28,870 nt of DNA. Origin: CAJPST01 sp041795785. Its GTDB lineage: Bacteria; Pseudomonadota; Gammaproteobacteria; Enterobacterales; Pasteurellaceae. The position numbers were made by a program, and so were the translations under genes. Location of the stretch: positions 1 through 28,870 of the forward strand of contig JBHBXR010000012.1 of NCBI GenBank assembly GCA_041795785.1, given 5' to 3'. This document shows, one piece after another, positions 14,655-23,300 of this stretch; the stretch's first letter is position 1, and each line of letters begins with the position of its first letter. Under the pieces are notes generated by a model. The model was given only the letters and a program-made list of their open reading frames with translations. It was not told where the DNA came from and ran no database searches.

Positions 14655-16313
14655 ATGAGTGATATAGCCATCACGATCAGTCTTCTCGCCCTCGTCGCCG
14701 TGATAGGTTTGTGGATCGGGCATTGGAAGATAAAAGGTGTCGGACTTGGCATCGGGGGGGTGCTGTTCGGCGGAATTTTAGTTTCGCATTTTACTAACCA
14801 GTACGCATTAAAATTAGATCTGCATACACTGCATTTTATTCAGGAATTCGGTTTGATTTTGTTTGTGTACACCATCGGGATTCAGGTCGGACCGGGCTTT
14901 TTCGCCTCATTACGGGAATCCGGATTAAAACTGAACGGATTTGCCGCGTTAATCGTGCTGTTAGGCGCACTGACGGTCGTCTTATTGAATAAACTCGTCG
15001 GCGTGCCGTTGGACGTGATTCTGGGGGTATATTCCGGCGCGGTCACCAACACGCCGTCGCTTGGTGCGGGGCAACAGATCTTAGCCGAACTGGGTATGAA
15101 TAACATCACCGAAACCATGGGGATGGCATACGCGGTGGCTTATCCTTTCGGGATCTGCGGTATTCTGTTGACAATGTGGTTAATCCGCCTGTTTTTCAAA
15201 GTGAAAATTGAGCGTGAATCCGCCCGCTTCGAACGGGACGCCGGACATTATAAAGATGCCTTGCGTACCATGAATATTAAAGTGACAAACCCTAATTTGA
15301 ACGGGTTAGAACTGAAAGATATTCCCGGTTTTGAAAATAAAGGCGTCGTCTGCACTCGTTTAAAACGAGGAGAAGTGCTTAGCGTACCGAAAGCCGATAC
15401 GGAAATTTTCGTCGATGACTTATTGCATATGGTGGGCGAAGCAAGCGCACTGAAAAAAATGAAATTGATCATCGGTGAAGAAGTGGATGTGGCGCTGTCC
15501 ACCACCAGTTCCGAATTACGTTCCGAACGTGTAGTGGTAACCAATGAAAACGTGTTGGGTAAAGAAATCCGTCGTATCGGTATTCATCAAAAATACGGCG
15601 TGATGATTTCCCGTCTTAACCGTGCCGGTGTCGAATTGGTACCGACTGCCAACACGCATTTGCAATTCGGTGACGTATTGCATTTGGTTGGTCGCGCAGA
15701 CGTGATGAATGCGGCGATTTCGGTGATCGGTAACGCGCAATCCAAATTACAACAAGTTCAGATGTTGCCGGTGTTTATCGGAATTGGTTTGGGCGTGTTG
15801 TTGGGTTCCATTCCGTTCCACATTCCGGGTTTCCCTGTGGCGTTGAAACTGGGGTTGGCCGGCGGTCCCTTGGTGGTGGCGTTGATCCTCGCCCGTATCG
15901 GCAGTATCGGCAAACTCTATTGGTTTATGCCGCCGAGCGCCAACTTGGCATTGCGCGAAATCGGTATCGTGCTGTTCTTGGCGGTGGTCGGTTTAAAATC
16001 CGGCGGCAACTTCGTACATACGCTGGTTGAAGGCGGCGGTTTGGAATGGATGGGCTACGGCGCATTGATTACCTTTGTCCCCTTGATGATTGTCGGCGTC
16101 ATCGCAAGACTGTACGCCCAAATGAACTATCTCACTTTATGCGGACTGCTTGCGGGTTCCATGACCGATCCGCCGGCGTTGGCTTTCGCCAATTCCATTA
16201 AAGAAGACAGCGGCGCCGCCGCATTATCCTATGCTACGGTGTATCCGCTGGTCATGTTCCTCAGGATCATCTCACCGCAGCTGTTGGCAATTCTATTGGT
16301 GACATTTATATAA
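14655..16313 (+). CDS. yidE: YidE-type putative transporter (AspT/AAE family)
   Basis: A 552-residue integral membrane protein (E. coli YidE 553) of the aspartate:alanine exchanger family. Two hydrophobic halves (about 1-180 and 370-552) flank two cytoplasmic TrkA-C/RCK-C domains (about 200-285 and 290-370, each with an LHMVG or LHLVG turn). GAVTNTPSLGAG in the first half and GSMTDPPALAFA in the second are the paired substrate-site motifs of the family. GAGAGG lies 11 nt before the ATG. The transported compound is unknown; exchange of an amino or organic acid is inferred. It ends at the intrinsic terminator 16356-16385. H. influenzae also keeps this gene beside the ABC transporter. Confidence 0.9.
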   Translation: MSDIAITISLLALVAVIGLWIGHWKIKGVGLGIGGVLFGGILVSHFTNQYALKLDLHTLHFIQEFGLILFVYTIGIQVGPGFFASLRESGLKLNGFAALIVLLGALTVVLLNKLVGVPLDVILGVYSGAVTNTPSLGAGQQILAELGMNNITETMGMAYAVAYPFGICGILLTMWLIRLFFKVKIERESARFERDAGHYKDALRTMNIKVTNPNLNGLELKDIPGFENKGVVCTRLKRGEVLSVPKADTEIFVDDLLHMVGEASALKKMKLIIGEEVDVALSTTSSELRSERVVVTNENVLGKEIRRIGIHQKYGVMISRLNRAGVELVPTANTHLQFGDVLHLVGRADVMNAAISVIGNAQSKLQQVQMLPVFIGIGLGVLLGSIPFHIPGFPVALKLGLAGGPLVVALILARIGSIGKLYWFMPPSANLALREIGIVLFLAVVGLKSGGNFVHTLVEGGGLEWMGYGALITFVPLMIVGVIARLYAQMNYLTLCGLLAGSMTDPPALAFANSIKEDSGAAALSYATVYPLVMFLRIISPQLLAILLVTFI

Positions 16314-16355
16314 AACGACGAAAAAATCGACCGCACTTTGTGCCGTTTTCAATTG

Positions 16356-16385
16356 AATCCGCATCTCATTCAGGTGCGGATTTTT
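16356..16385 (+). terminator. Intrinsic terminator of yidE
   Basis: AATCCGCA (16356-16363) pairs with TGCGGATT (16375-16382), leading into TTTTT (16381-16385). An uptake sequence (16330-16338) lies just upstream. Confidence 0.85.
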
Positions 16386-16459
16386 GTTTAAAGCGAGATA
16401 ACGTCCGTATGGCAAACGCCGATTATTTATGGTATGGTTAGCGCCTTTTTGCAGCTTGG

Positions 16460-16482
16460 GACGGCTATGATTTTATGCCGTC
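16460..16482 (+). promoter_or_regulatory. Leader hairpin upstream of the esterase at 16529
   Basis: GACGGC (16460-16465) and GCCGTC (16477-16482) form a 6-bp stem between a possible extended -10 (TGGTATGGT, 16430-16438) and the ribosome-binding site AGGA (16515-16518). It would be in the 5' leader. Role unknown. Confidence 0.35.
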
Positions 16483-16528
16483 GGTTATTTCGAGCGAAAC
16501 GTCATTTATGAATTAGGAAGCGATTCCG

Positions 16529-17353
16529 ATGAAAAATATCAAACATCATTATCTTGAAATGCAGGAACATTTTCTGCCCGTACCTTATTACCAACATATG
16601 CGCCGCATTCGCGTGTTGTTGCCGAAAGATTACCATAACGAACCTTGGGCGAATTATCCCGTGCTGTATATGCACGACGGACAAAATGTGTTTTACAGCA
16701 AAGAGTCTTATTCGGGGCATTCGTGGAAAATCATTCCGACAATCAAACAACACAAAGAATTTCCCAAATTAATTATTGTGGGTATTGATAATGCCGGCGT
16801 GAACCGCTTGGACGAGTACGGTCCGTGGAAAACGGATACCGGCGCCACACCCGATGTCGCCCACACCGGCGGACGCGGAATGGATTACGGCAAATGGGTG
16901 GTGGAAACGGTGAAACCTTTTATCGATCACAACTATCGCACCAAGCCCGAACACGAACATACCTTGCTCGCCGGCAGCTCAATGGGCGGTATTATCACTG
17001 CTTATATGGGAGCCGCTTATCCGCAGGTGTTCGGGCATCTCGGCGTATTTTCACTGGCATCTTGGTTCAGTGAGCCCGCCTTTATGCACTTTATCCATCG
17101 TCATCCTATCGACACAGCAAGCCGCGTTTTTATTCAGGTCGGCACAAACGAAGGCAACGATATGGATTCGCATTTTATTTCCAATATGAATCAAGCCTAT
17201 ATCGATTGTACTCTGCATTACTATCAGGCATTATTAAGGACGGGGCATCCGCTTGATCACATCCGCTTGAAAATTATGGCGAATGAAATCCACCACGAAA
17301 TGCACTGGGCGGATCATTTTGTCGAGTTTTTAAGGTTTTCGTTGTTGCGATAA
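16529..17353 (+). CDS. Alpha/beta-hydrolase esterase (Fes/esterase-D superfamily)
   Basis: A 274-residue cytoplasmic serine hydrolase of the putative-esterase family. The fold landmarks are YPVLYMHDGQNVF (45-55), the nucleophile elbow GSSMGG with S151, and a histidine-rich C-terminal segment NEIHHEMHWADHF (252-264) that would supply the catalytic histidine; E208 or D211 may be the acid. There is no signal peptide. AGGA is 10 nt before the ATG. Relatives include siderophore-lactone and S-formylglutathione hydrolases, but the substrate is unknown. It converges on a second esterase and an ATP-grasp ligase; the three may form one pathway. Confidence 0.85.
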   Translation: MKNIKHHYLEMQEHFLPVPYYQHMRRIRVLLPKDYHNEPWANYPVLYMHDGQNVFYSKESYSGHSWKIIPTIKQHKEFPKLIIVGIDNAGVNRLDEYGPWKTDTGATPDVAHTGGRGMDYGKWVVETVKPFIDHNYRTKPEHEHTLLAGSSMGGIITAYMGAAYPQVFGHLGVFSLASWFSEPAFMHFIHRHPIDTASRVFIQVGTNEGNDMDSHFISNMNQAYIDCTLHYYQALLRTGHPLDHIRLKIMANEIHHEMHWADHFVEFLRFSLLR

Positions 17354-17408
17354 CGGAATAATGTCCGAGCAAACGCACTACCTTTCATCATCGCATGCAC
17401 TCAAAACA

Positions 17409-17433
17409 AAGGGGCAAATAAAATTTGCCCCTT
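17409..17433 (-). terminator. Terminator of the ATP-grasp/esterase unit
   Basis: AAGGGGCAAAT (17409-17419) pairs with ATTTGCCCCTT (17423-17433) around AAA. On the minus strand it is followed by a T-rich tract (TTTGTTTT), and the upstream gene ends 10 bp before it. On the plus strand there is no T-tract, so the convergent esterase is served less well. Confidence 0.8.
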
Positions 17434-17442
17434 ATCGGTAAA

Positions 17443-18195
17443 CTAAATGATGCCTTGCTCTTCCAGCTTTCCTAAAAAGAACGGCATTTGCACTCGCCAC
17501 CAAGGCCAATCGTGATCTACATCGTGTCCCCACACATCAAACCACGCCGGAATGCCTTTGGCTTCAAACGCTTCCTTCAAGCGGGCGGTATCCACGATAT
17601 GTTGTTCTTCCCACGCTCCTTGCCCTACGGCGATGATATAGTGGTTCTGACGATAACGTTCCAAGAACCAGTTATCGTTTTGATTCCACAAATAATCAAT
17701 CGGCGAGTTGAAATAAACGGCCTGATCACCATGAAACTCATTGGTGAAGAAACGGGCGTCATACACACCGCTTAAAGCAATGGCGGTATCAAACAGATCG
17801 GGATGACGCAAAGCGAAGTTAATCGTGTGATAAGCGCCCATACTGCAACCGGTGGCGATCATCGTACCGCCCCATTGGGATTCGTGACGAATCAGCGGAA
17901 CCAACTCATTGATAATATAACGATCATACGCATTATGTGCCTGCGCCATATCATGCCCCGATTTATATTTTGCCAACCAAGATTCGCTGTCATAAGAATC
18001 GGGCGTATAAAATTTGATTAATCCGCGTTCGATAAACGAACGGCAGGCATCGATCATACCAAAATTGCCGTATTCGTTCTGATTACCGCCTGAAGACGGA
18101 AAAACAATTACGGGTTTGCCTGCGTGACCGTACACATTAAAGTACATCTCACGCCCTAATTCGCCACTCCAGTGGCTTCTTCTTTCAAAGTGCAT
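17443..18195 (-). CDS. Second esterase of the COG4947-like type
   Basis: A 250-residue alpha/beta-hydrolase without signal peptide. VIVFPSSGGNQNEYGNFGM (29-47) precedes the nucleophile elbow GCSMGA (116-121, S118). E196/E197 in GQGAWEEQH and H228 in DVDHDWPWW are the likely acid and histidine. This looks like the uncharacterised esterase family COG4947, often found beside ATP-grasp genes (from memory, to be verified). AAGGA is 11 nt before the ATG. The gene starts 18 bp after the end of the ATP-grasp gene, so the two are surely co-transcribed. The second member of a hydrolase pair in one locus points to a specific ester, thioester or small-molecule substrate. Confidence 0.85.
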   Translation of the reverse strand: MHFERRSHWSGELGREMYFNVYGHAGKPVIVFPSSGGNQNEYGNFGMIDACRSFIERGLIKFYTPDSYDSESWLAKYKSGHDMAQAHNAYDRYIINELVPLIRHESQWGGTMIATGCSMGAYHTINFALRHPDLFDTAIALSGVYDARFFTNEFHGDQAVYFNSPIDYLWNQNDNWFLERYRQNHYIIAVGQGAWEEQHIVDTARLKEAFEAKGIPAWFDVWGHDVDHDWPWWRVQMPFFLGKLEEQGII

Positions 18196-18213
18196 TTACA
18201 ACTTGTTCCTTTT

Positions 18214-19392
18214 TTACTGTTTTTGTTGGGCAAAACGTACGATTTCACGCATTTGCTCCATAGTTTCCGTGCGGGCAAGAATACCGTGCTCACCCATAAT
18301 TCTGGCGAAAACGCCCGGTACGGTTTGTACGCTGATGATATTATCCGCAAACCGCCGGCAAACGGATTCGATTGAATTTACATAATGTTGGTTCGCTTTA
18401 CGGGAGATATACACCACGTTCCACGGATGGCGAATGTCAGCGTAGAATTTGTTTTCTTTAACGATATTGGCATACTCTCTGAACACATCAAAATCGTTGG
18501 CGTAGTTCCACATATCAATTGTCAATCCGCCCGGCGGACGGCAATTTACTTCAAGCGGCAACAATTCGCCGGTTTTTCTTACACGGAAAAATTCAAAGTG
18601 GAAGAAACGCTCTCTCACATTAAAGGCATCGACGCACAATTTGCCCAATTCAACCAATTTCGGCGCAATTTCACGCGGCACGAAATAGTACATATCACCG
18701 TCTTTTTCCACCGTATCAAGCACCGCTTCCGAATATTCTAAGCTTGAATAAAACACGATCTTGCCGTCGTGATCGGTTAAACCGTCAAAAGTAACAATAT
18801 CGCCGTCGATAAACTCTTCCATAATATATTCGATATGCGGATTTTTATACCCGAAAAAATCCTCAAGCTCTAAGGCGGATTTGATTTTATAAGTATCGCT
18901 GGCGCCCACCCCCGAATTCGGTTTGATAATCACGGGAAATCCCAGTTGTTTGGCTAATTTACGCGCATCTTCATCATTTTTAAATACGCGACCTTGCGCC
19001 ACTTTCAACCCCGCAGCGCGGAAAATTTCCTTCATCTGCGCCTTGGTTTTAATGGAGAGCATATCCTCGGTTTTATAACCGAACACATTGAAATCGGTAC
19101 GCAGCTTGGCATCCAGTTCAAGCCAATATTCATTATGTGATTCGACGCGATCGATACGTCCGTATTTATGGGCAAAATACGCCACCGCCCGATACACCTG
19201 TTCATAATCTTCCATATTATCCACCCGATAATATTCGGTCAGTGAACGACGCAAACCCTCGCTTAACTGCTCGTAAGGGGTATCGGCAATTCCCAAGGTA
19301 TTAAACCCGCTTTCGCGCAATCTCAGGGCAAATGTCTCGAAATTGGCAGGGAAATGAGGCGAAATCATCACAAAATTTAATGGTCTTGACAT
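18214..19392 (-). CDS. ATP-grasp ligase of unknown substrate
   Basis: A 392-residue protein of the ATP-grasp superfamily, whose members join a carboxylate, as an acyl phosphate, to an amine or other nucleophile. The pre-ATP domain covers about 1-115. The ATP-grasp core shows FPVIIKPNSGVGASDTYKI (K157), EEFIDGDIVTFDG (hinge, 192-204) and the metal ligands E267, E281 and N283 in HFEFFR and PLEVNCRPPGG. The C-terminal 90 residues (VVYISRKANQHYV...VPGVFARIMGEHGILARTET) resemble the lid extension of biotin-carboxylase/CarB-like ligases. It leads a two-gene unit with the esterase at 17443. A weak promoter is visible at 19496-19524. The product cannot be read from sequence. Confidence 0.88.
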   Translation of the reverse strand: MSRPLNFVMISPHFPANFETFALRLRESGFNTLGIADTPYEQLSEGLRRSLTEYYRVDNMEDYEQVYRAVAYFAHKYGRIDRVESHNEYWLELDAKLRTDFNVFGYKTEDMLSIKTKAQMKEIFRAAGLKVAQGRVFKNDEDARKLAKQLGFPVIIKPNSGVGASDTYKIKSALELEDFFGYKNPHIEYIMEEFIDGDIVTFDGLTDHDGKIVFYSSLEYSEAVLDTVEKDGDMYYFVPREIAPKLVELGKLCVDAFNVRERFFHFEFFRVRKTGELLPLEVNCRPPGGLTIDMWNYANDFDVFREYANIVKENKFYADIRHPWNVVYISRKANQHYVNSIESVCRRFADNIISVQTVPGVFARIMGEHGILARTETMEQMREIVRFAQQKQ

Positions 19393-19495
19393 AGTTTCAT
19401 TCTCTGGTAATTAAACAAATCCTGATGAAGCTCCGTTATTCTTGAAAAAACATAACGTCAGCCTTCCCTAAGGCTATCTTCATTTCAGCCGTTGC

Positions 19496-19524
19496 ACGAT
19501 AAACTAATTTAAGTCGGCTTGCAA
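19496..19524 (-). promoter_or_regulatory. Candidate promoter of the ATP-grasp/esterase unit
   Basis: On the minus strand TTGCAA (19519-19524) is followed after exactly 17 bp by TATCGT (19496-19501), each 4 of 6 to consensus. It would give a leader of about 100 nt containing the small hairpin at 19460-19475. Confidence 0.35.
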
Positions 19525-19654
19525 AGGTTTTTAGCGTTTGTCGGTTATATTTTATCAACACAAAGCAATCGTTTCCGTCACAGGGACAAACTGCACGATT
19601 AAAACATATCGTCCTCTCTAAAAGTGCGGTCGGTTTTTTCCTTATTTTTTAAAA

Positions 19655-19698
19655 GTGAAAAGTAACACTTTACACTATTTGTAATTTTAAGTTACACT
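19655..19698 (+). promoter_or_regulatory. Promoter and operator dyads of the MerR-type gene
   Basis: TTTACA (19669-19674) and TACACT (19693-19698) form a promoter with an 18-bp spacer, longer than optimal, as is common for MerR-controlled promoters. The dyad TGTAA-N7-TTACA (19680-19684 / 19692-19696) lies in the spacer and overlaps the -10. A second dyad, GTGAAAAGT-AAC-ACTTTACAC (19655-19675, one mismatch), overlaps the -35. Either could be the autoregulatory site. Confidence 0.5.
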
Positions 19699-19727
19699 AC
19701 CGCCGTATTCAGCAATGAGGAAATCCT

Positions 19728-20378
19728 ATGTTAAAAATGAATGAGTTGGTCAAATACAGCAATACGCCGAAATCCACGGTGCTGTATTACGTTAAAGAAG
19801 GGTTGCTGCCCGAGCCGTTTAAGGATAAGCCCAATTTCCATTTATATGATGAAAACTGCATCAAACTGCTTGAATTTATTAAATATCTGCAATCCAATTT
19901 CAATGCCAGTATTGCACAAATTAAAGCACTGTTTGCGCATCAAAATTTTAATCCCAATCAGCCTTATGAAAGTTTGCTTTATTCCCTCCCGATTATTATG
20001 GGAGCGGAAAACGAAATTTTCAGTTCAAATGAACTCTGTACGGAATTTAATCTGACGGAAACAGAACTGAACAAATTGGTGACGGACGGGCTGTTAAGCC
20101 CGCGCGACGGATTATTCACCGCGAAAGAACGCGATATCTTGGCGATTATCTGCCGTAGCGATCAAGCGGAATTAAATATCATCCGACATTATCTGCAAAG
20201 CGCGAAAGAATTAGCCGAGCAGGAAGTCGCCGTCACCCTCGCCGCGTTGGAAAAAAGCGAGCCTAAAGATCTCAAACTGAAACACTTGTTTGATATTCTC
20301 TTAGTATTAAAACCTTATGTTATGAACATGCAAACCTTCAATACTTACCAAAAGGAAGCCCGTAATGAAATTGCTTAA
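19728..20378 (+). CDS. MerR-type regulator with two helix-turn-helix units
   Basis: A 216-residue regulator. Residues 4-70 are a normal MerR winged helix-turn-helix (MNELVKYSNTPKSTVLYYVKEGLLPEP...). A second segment (99-128: SSNELCTEFNLTETELNKLVTDGLLSPRDG) repeats the same pattern including the GLL-P turn, so the protein may carry two DNA-reading heads or a degenerate copy used for dimerisation. No metal-binding cysteine cluster is seen at the C-terminus. GAGGA is 6 nt before the ATG; the ATG at 19737 is an alternative. The gene overlaps the start of the lipid-remodelling gene by 14 bp, so it is almost surely its regulator. The signal is unknown; a lipid or fatty-acid cue is a guess from context. 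Confidence 0.85.
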   Translation: MLKMNELVKYSNTPKSTVLYYVKEGLLPEPFKDKPNFHLYDENCIKLLEFIKYLQSNFNASIAQIKALFAHQNFNPNQPYESLLYSLPIIMGAENEIFSSNELCTEFNLTETELNKLVTDGLLSPRDGLFTAKERDILAIICRSDQAELNIIRHYLQSAKELAEQEVAVTLAALEKSEPKDLKLKHLFDILLVLKPYVMNMQTFNTYQKEARNEIA

Positions 20379-23300
20379 ATTTGCCGGCTTTGTGCCTTAT
20401 TTAATTATCCTGTTTCTTAATGCCGGCGTGGATCTGGCGCATAAAATCACCATTCAGAACGTATTGTTGAAAAGTTTTGAAGGCAATACGTTAGTAGTTC
20501 TAACCGCGTTGATCAACGCGATGATTTTATTACCCTTTATCCTTTTATTTTCACCTTCTGCGTTTATTAACGATAAATTTTCCGGCACAAACATTATTCG
20601 TTGGAGCAGTCTGGCTGCCGTAGCGATCAGTTTTCTGATTTGCCTGAGCTATTTTGCCGGTGCGTTTTATCTTGCCTTTGCGTTGACTTTGATTCTGGCG
20701 GCGCAAAGTGCGGTCTATTCTCCGGCTAAATACAGCATCATAAAATCCATCGTCGGCACGGAAAATCTCGGTATGGCGAACGGCATTATTCAGGCGCTGA
20801 CTATCGTAGCGATTTTATTCAGCTCTTTCGGTTTTTCGTTATTTTTTGAAAGCCATTACGTCTTATCGACGGATCCGGGTATCGTCTTGAACAGTGTACG
20901 CTGGATTGGTGTGGCGCTGATCATATTTAGCTCGATAGAAGCGTATTTTGCCTTTAAAATTCCGTTTTTCGCTCAAACCGGCGTACAAAATGCGGAAAAA
21001 TTCGATTTAAAAGAATATCTGACATTGGGGTATTTAAAGCAAAATTTCCATATTTTAAAAAGCGATAAAAATATCTGGCTGAGCGTTATCGGGCTGAGTT
21101 TGTTTTGGGGTGTGTCGCAAGTGATTGTAGCGGCGTTTCCGGCGCATTATAAGGCGGGCTTTGAAACGGATAACGCCGTGTTGATTCAAGGGATTTTGGC
21201 GGTCAGCGGATTCGGCTTGATTTTAGGTTCATACGTTGCCGGTAAAGCCTCAAGATTGCATATTGAACTCGGTATCGTGCCGATAGGCGCCTTAGGGATT
21301 TTTGTTTCATTATGTTTTCTTGCCTTAACAAACAGTAATGCCGTACTCACTCTTTGCTCATTCGCTTTCGGCTTTTTCGGCGGTTTGTTTATCGTGCCGT
21401 TAAATGCGACCATTCAATATTTTGCTCCTCAGACTGTCAGCGGAAAAATTATGGCGGGTAACAATTTTCTGCAAAACATTTCGATGGTTGTCTTTTTGCT
21501 GCTCAGCATCGTCTTTGTACAATTGAGTATTTCCACTACGGGATTGTTTCTGTTTGCCTCCGTTATCTGCTTGTTCGGCAGTTTCTATGCAATGATTCAA
21601 CTGCCGCATTTATTTACCCGTTTACTATTATTGCCGCTGTTAAAAACCAATTATCGCTTTCATGTGGACGGTTTGAAAAATCTGCCGCAAAGCGGCGGTG
21701 TGCTGATGCTCGGCAACCATATCAGCTGGATTGACTGGTTGGTGCTGCAAGCAGCCAGTCCGCGGGCAATTAAGTTTGTGATGCATCGTCCGATTTACAA
21801 TAAATGGTATCTCACTTGGTTTTTGAAAATTTTTAAAGTCATTCCTATCGGTGGCGGCGCCAGTCGGGAATCCATCCAAACGATCAGAGATTATCTTGCC
21901 AACGGCGAAGTGGTGGCGTTATTTCCCGAAGGGCATATCAGTTATAACGGACAAATCAACGAATTTCAAAAAGGCTTTGAACACATTATTAAAGACTTGG
22001 AAAATGTCGCGGTATTGCCGTTTTACCTGCGCGGTTTGTGGGGAAGCAGCTTTTCCAGAGCGGACAGTTACTATAAAAATCTGACCAAAAAAGGCGGTCG
22101 TCGTGAAATTCTGGTGGCGTTCGGCAAGCCGATTCAAGGCTTTATTGATGCCGCCGCCATGAAACAAAAAGTGCTCGAACTGTCTTTCAGCGCTTGGGAA
22201 AGATTTATCAATAAACGCAAACCCTTTACCCATCACTGGTTGAGTATGGCAAAATCCCATCCGTTTAAGGATTGTATCGTCGATGGGCAAGGCACTCATT
22301 TAAATAACCTCAAGTTTATTGCCGCCGTGTTGATGTTTAGCGAACAGCTGAACAAAAAACTGGGGGCGGAAAAACATGTCGGGGTGTTATTACCGAGTTC
22401 GGCGGCAGGCGCTATCGTGAATATGGCGTTGTTTATTATGGGGAAAGTGCCGGTTAATCTCAATTACACGCTAAGTCCTGAAGTGATGCAAAAAGCGTTG
22501 GATAAAGCCGGCATCCGTCATGTGATCAGTTCGCAAAAATTTATCCAAAAACTGAACGCCAAAGGTTTCGATTTTGCCGAGCCGTTAAACGGTAAAACGC
22601 TGTTGGCGGAAGATATCGGCAAAACAATAAATAAAAGTGCAAAAACGCGTGCATTTTTGACCGCACTTTTGGCGCCGGCATGGCTGATCAAACTGGTTTA
22701 TTTCAAACCGATCCGACTGGAAGACACCGCCACTGTTTTGTTCAGTAGCGGCAGCGAAGGGGATCCGAAAGGTATCGAACTCAGCCACAAAAACTTGCTG
22801 ACCAATATCAAACAGGTAAGCGAGCTGTTAAATTTCCAAAAAGACGATGTCATTCTCAATTCATTACCGATTTTCCATTCCTTCGGTTTAACGGTAACCA
22901 CATTGCTGCCGTTGTGTGAGGGGATCAAAATGGTGAGCGTTGCCGATCCGACGGACGGCGCGGAAATCGGTAAAATGAGCGCCCGTCACGGCGTGACCAT
23001 CCTGTTCGGCACATCAACCTTCTTTCGACTTTACGCTCGTAATAAGAAACTGCATCCGCTTATGTTCCAGCAGGTCCGTATGGTCATTGCCGGCGCGGAA
23101 AAACTGAAAAGCGACGTAAAAGAAGCGTTCAGAATGAAATTCGGTTTAGAAATTCATGAAGGCTACGGCACCACCGAAACCGCGCCCGTTGCAGCGGTAA
23201 ATATGCCGAACGTACTGGAAAAAGAAAGCCTGAAAGAATTGACCTTCAGCAAATCCGGCTCGGTCGGTATGCCGTTGCCCGGCACCGTGATTAAAATCGT

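Larger units (their letters stand above)
19393..19727. other. Divergent regulatory region, ATP-grasp unit / MerR-type gene
   Basis: A 335-bp gap without an ORF. From left to right it holds the ATP-grasp leader with a 6-bp hairpin (AGCCTT 19460-19465 / AAGGCT 19470-19475) followed on the minus strand, after a gap, by a T run; a candidate minus-strand promoter at 19496-19524; an uptake sequence (19622-19630); an imperfect dyad at 19655-19675; and the MerR-type promoter with its own dyad at 19669-19698. Confidence 0.6.
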
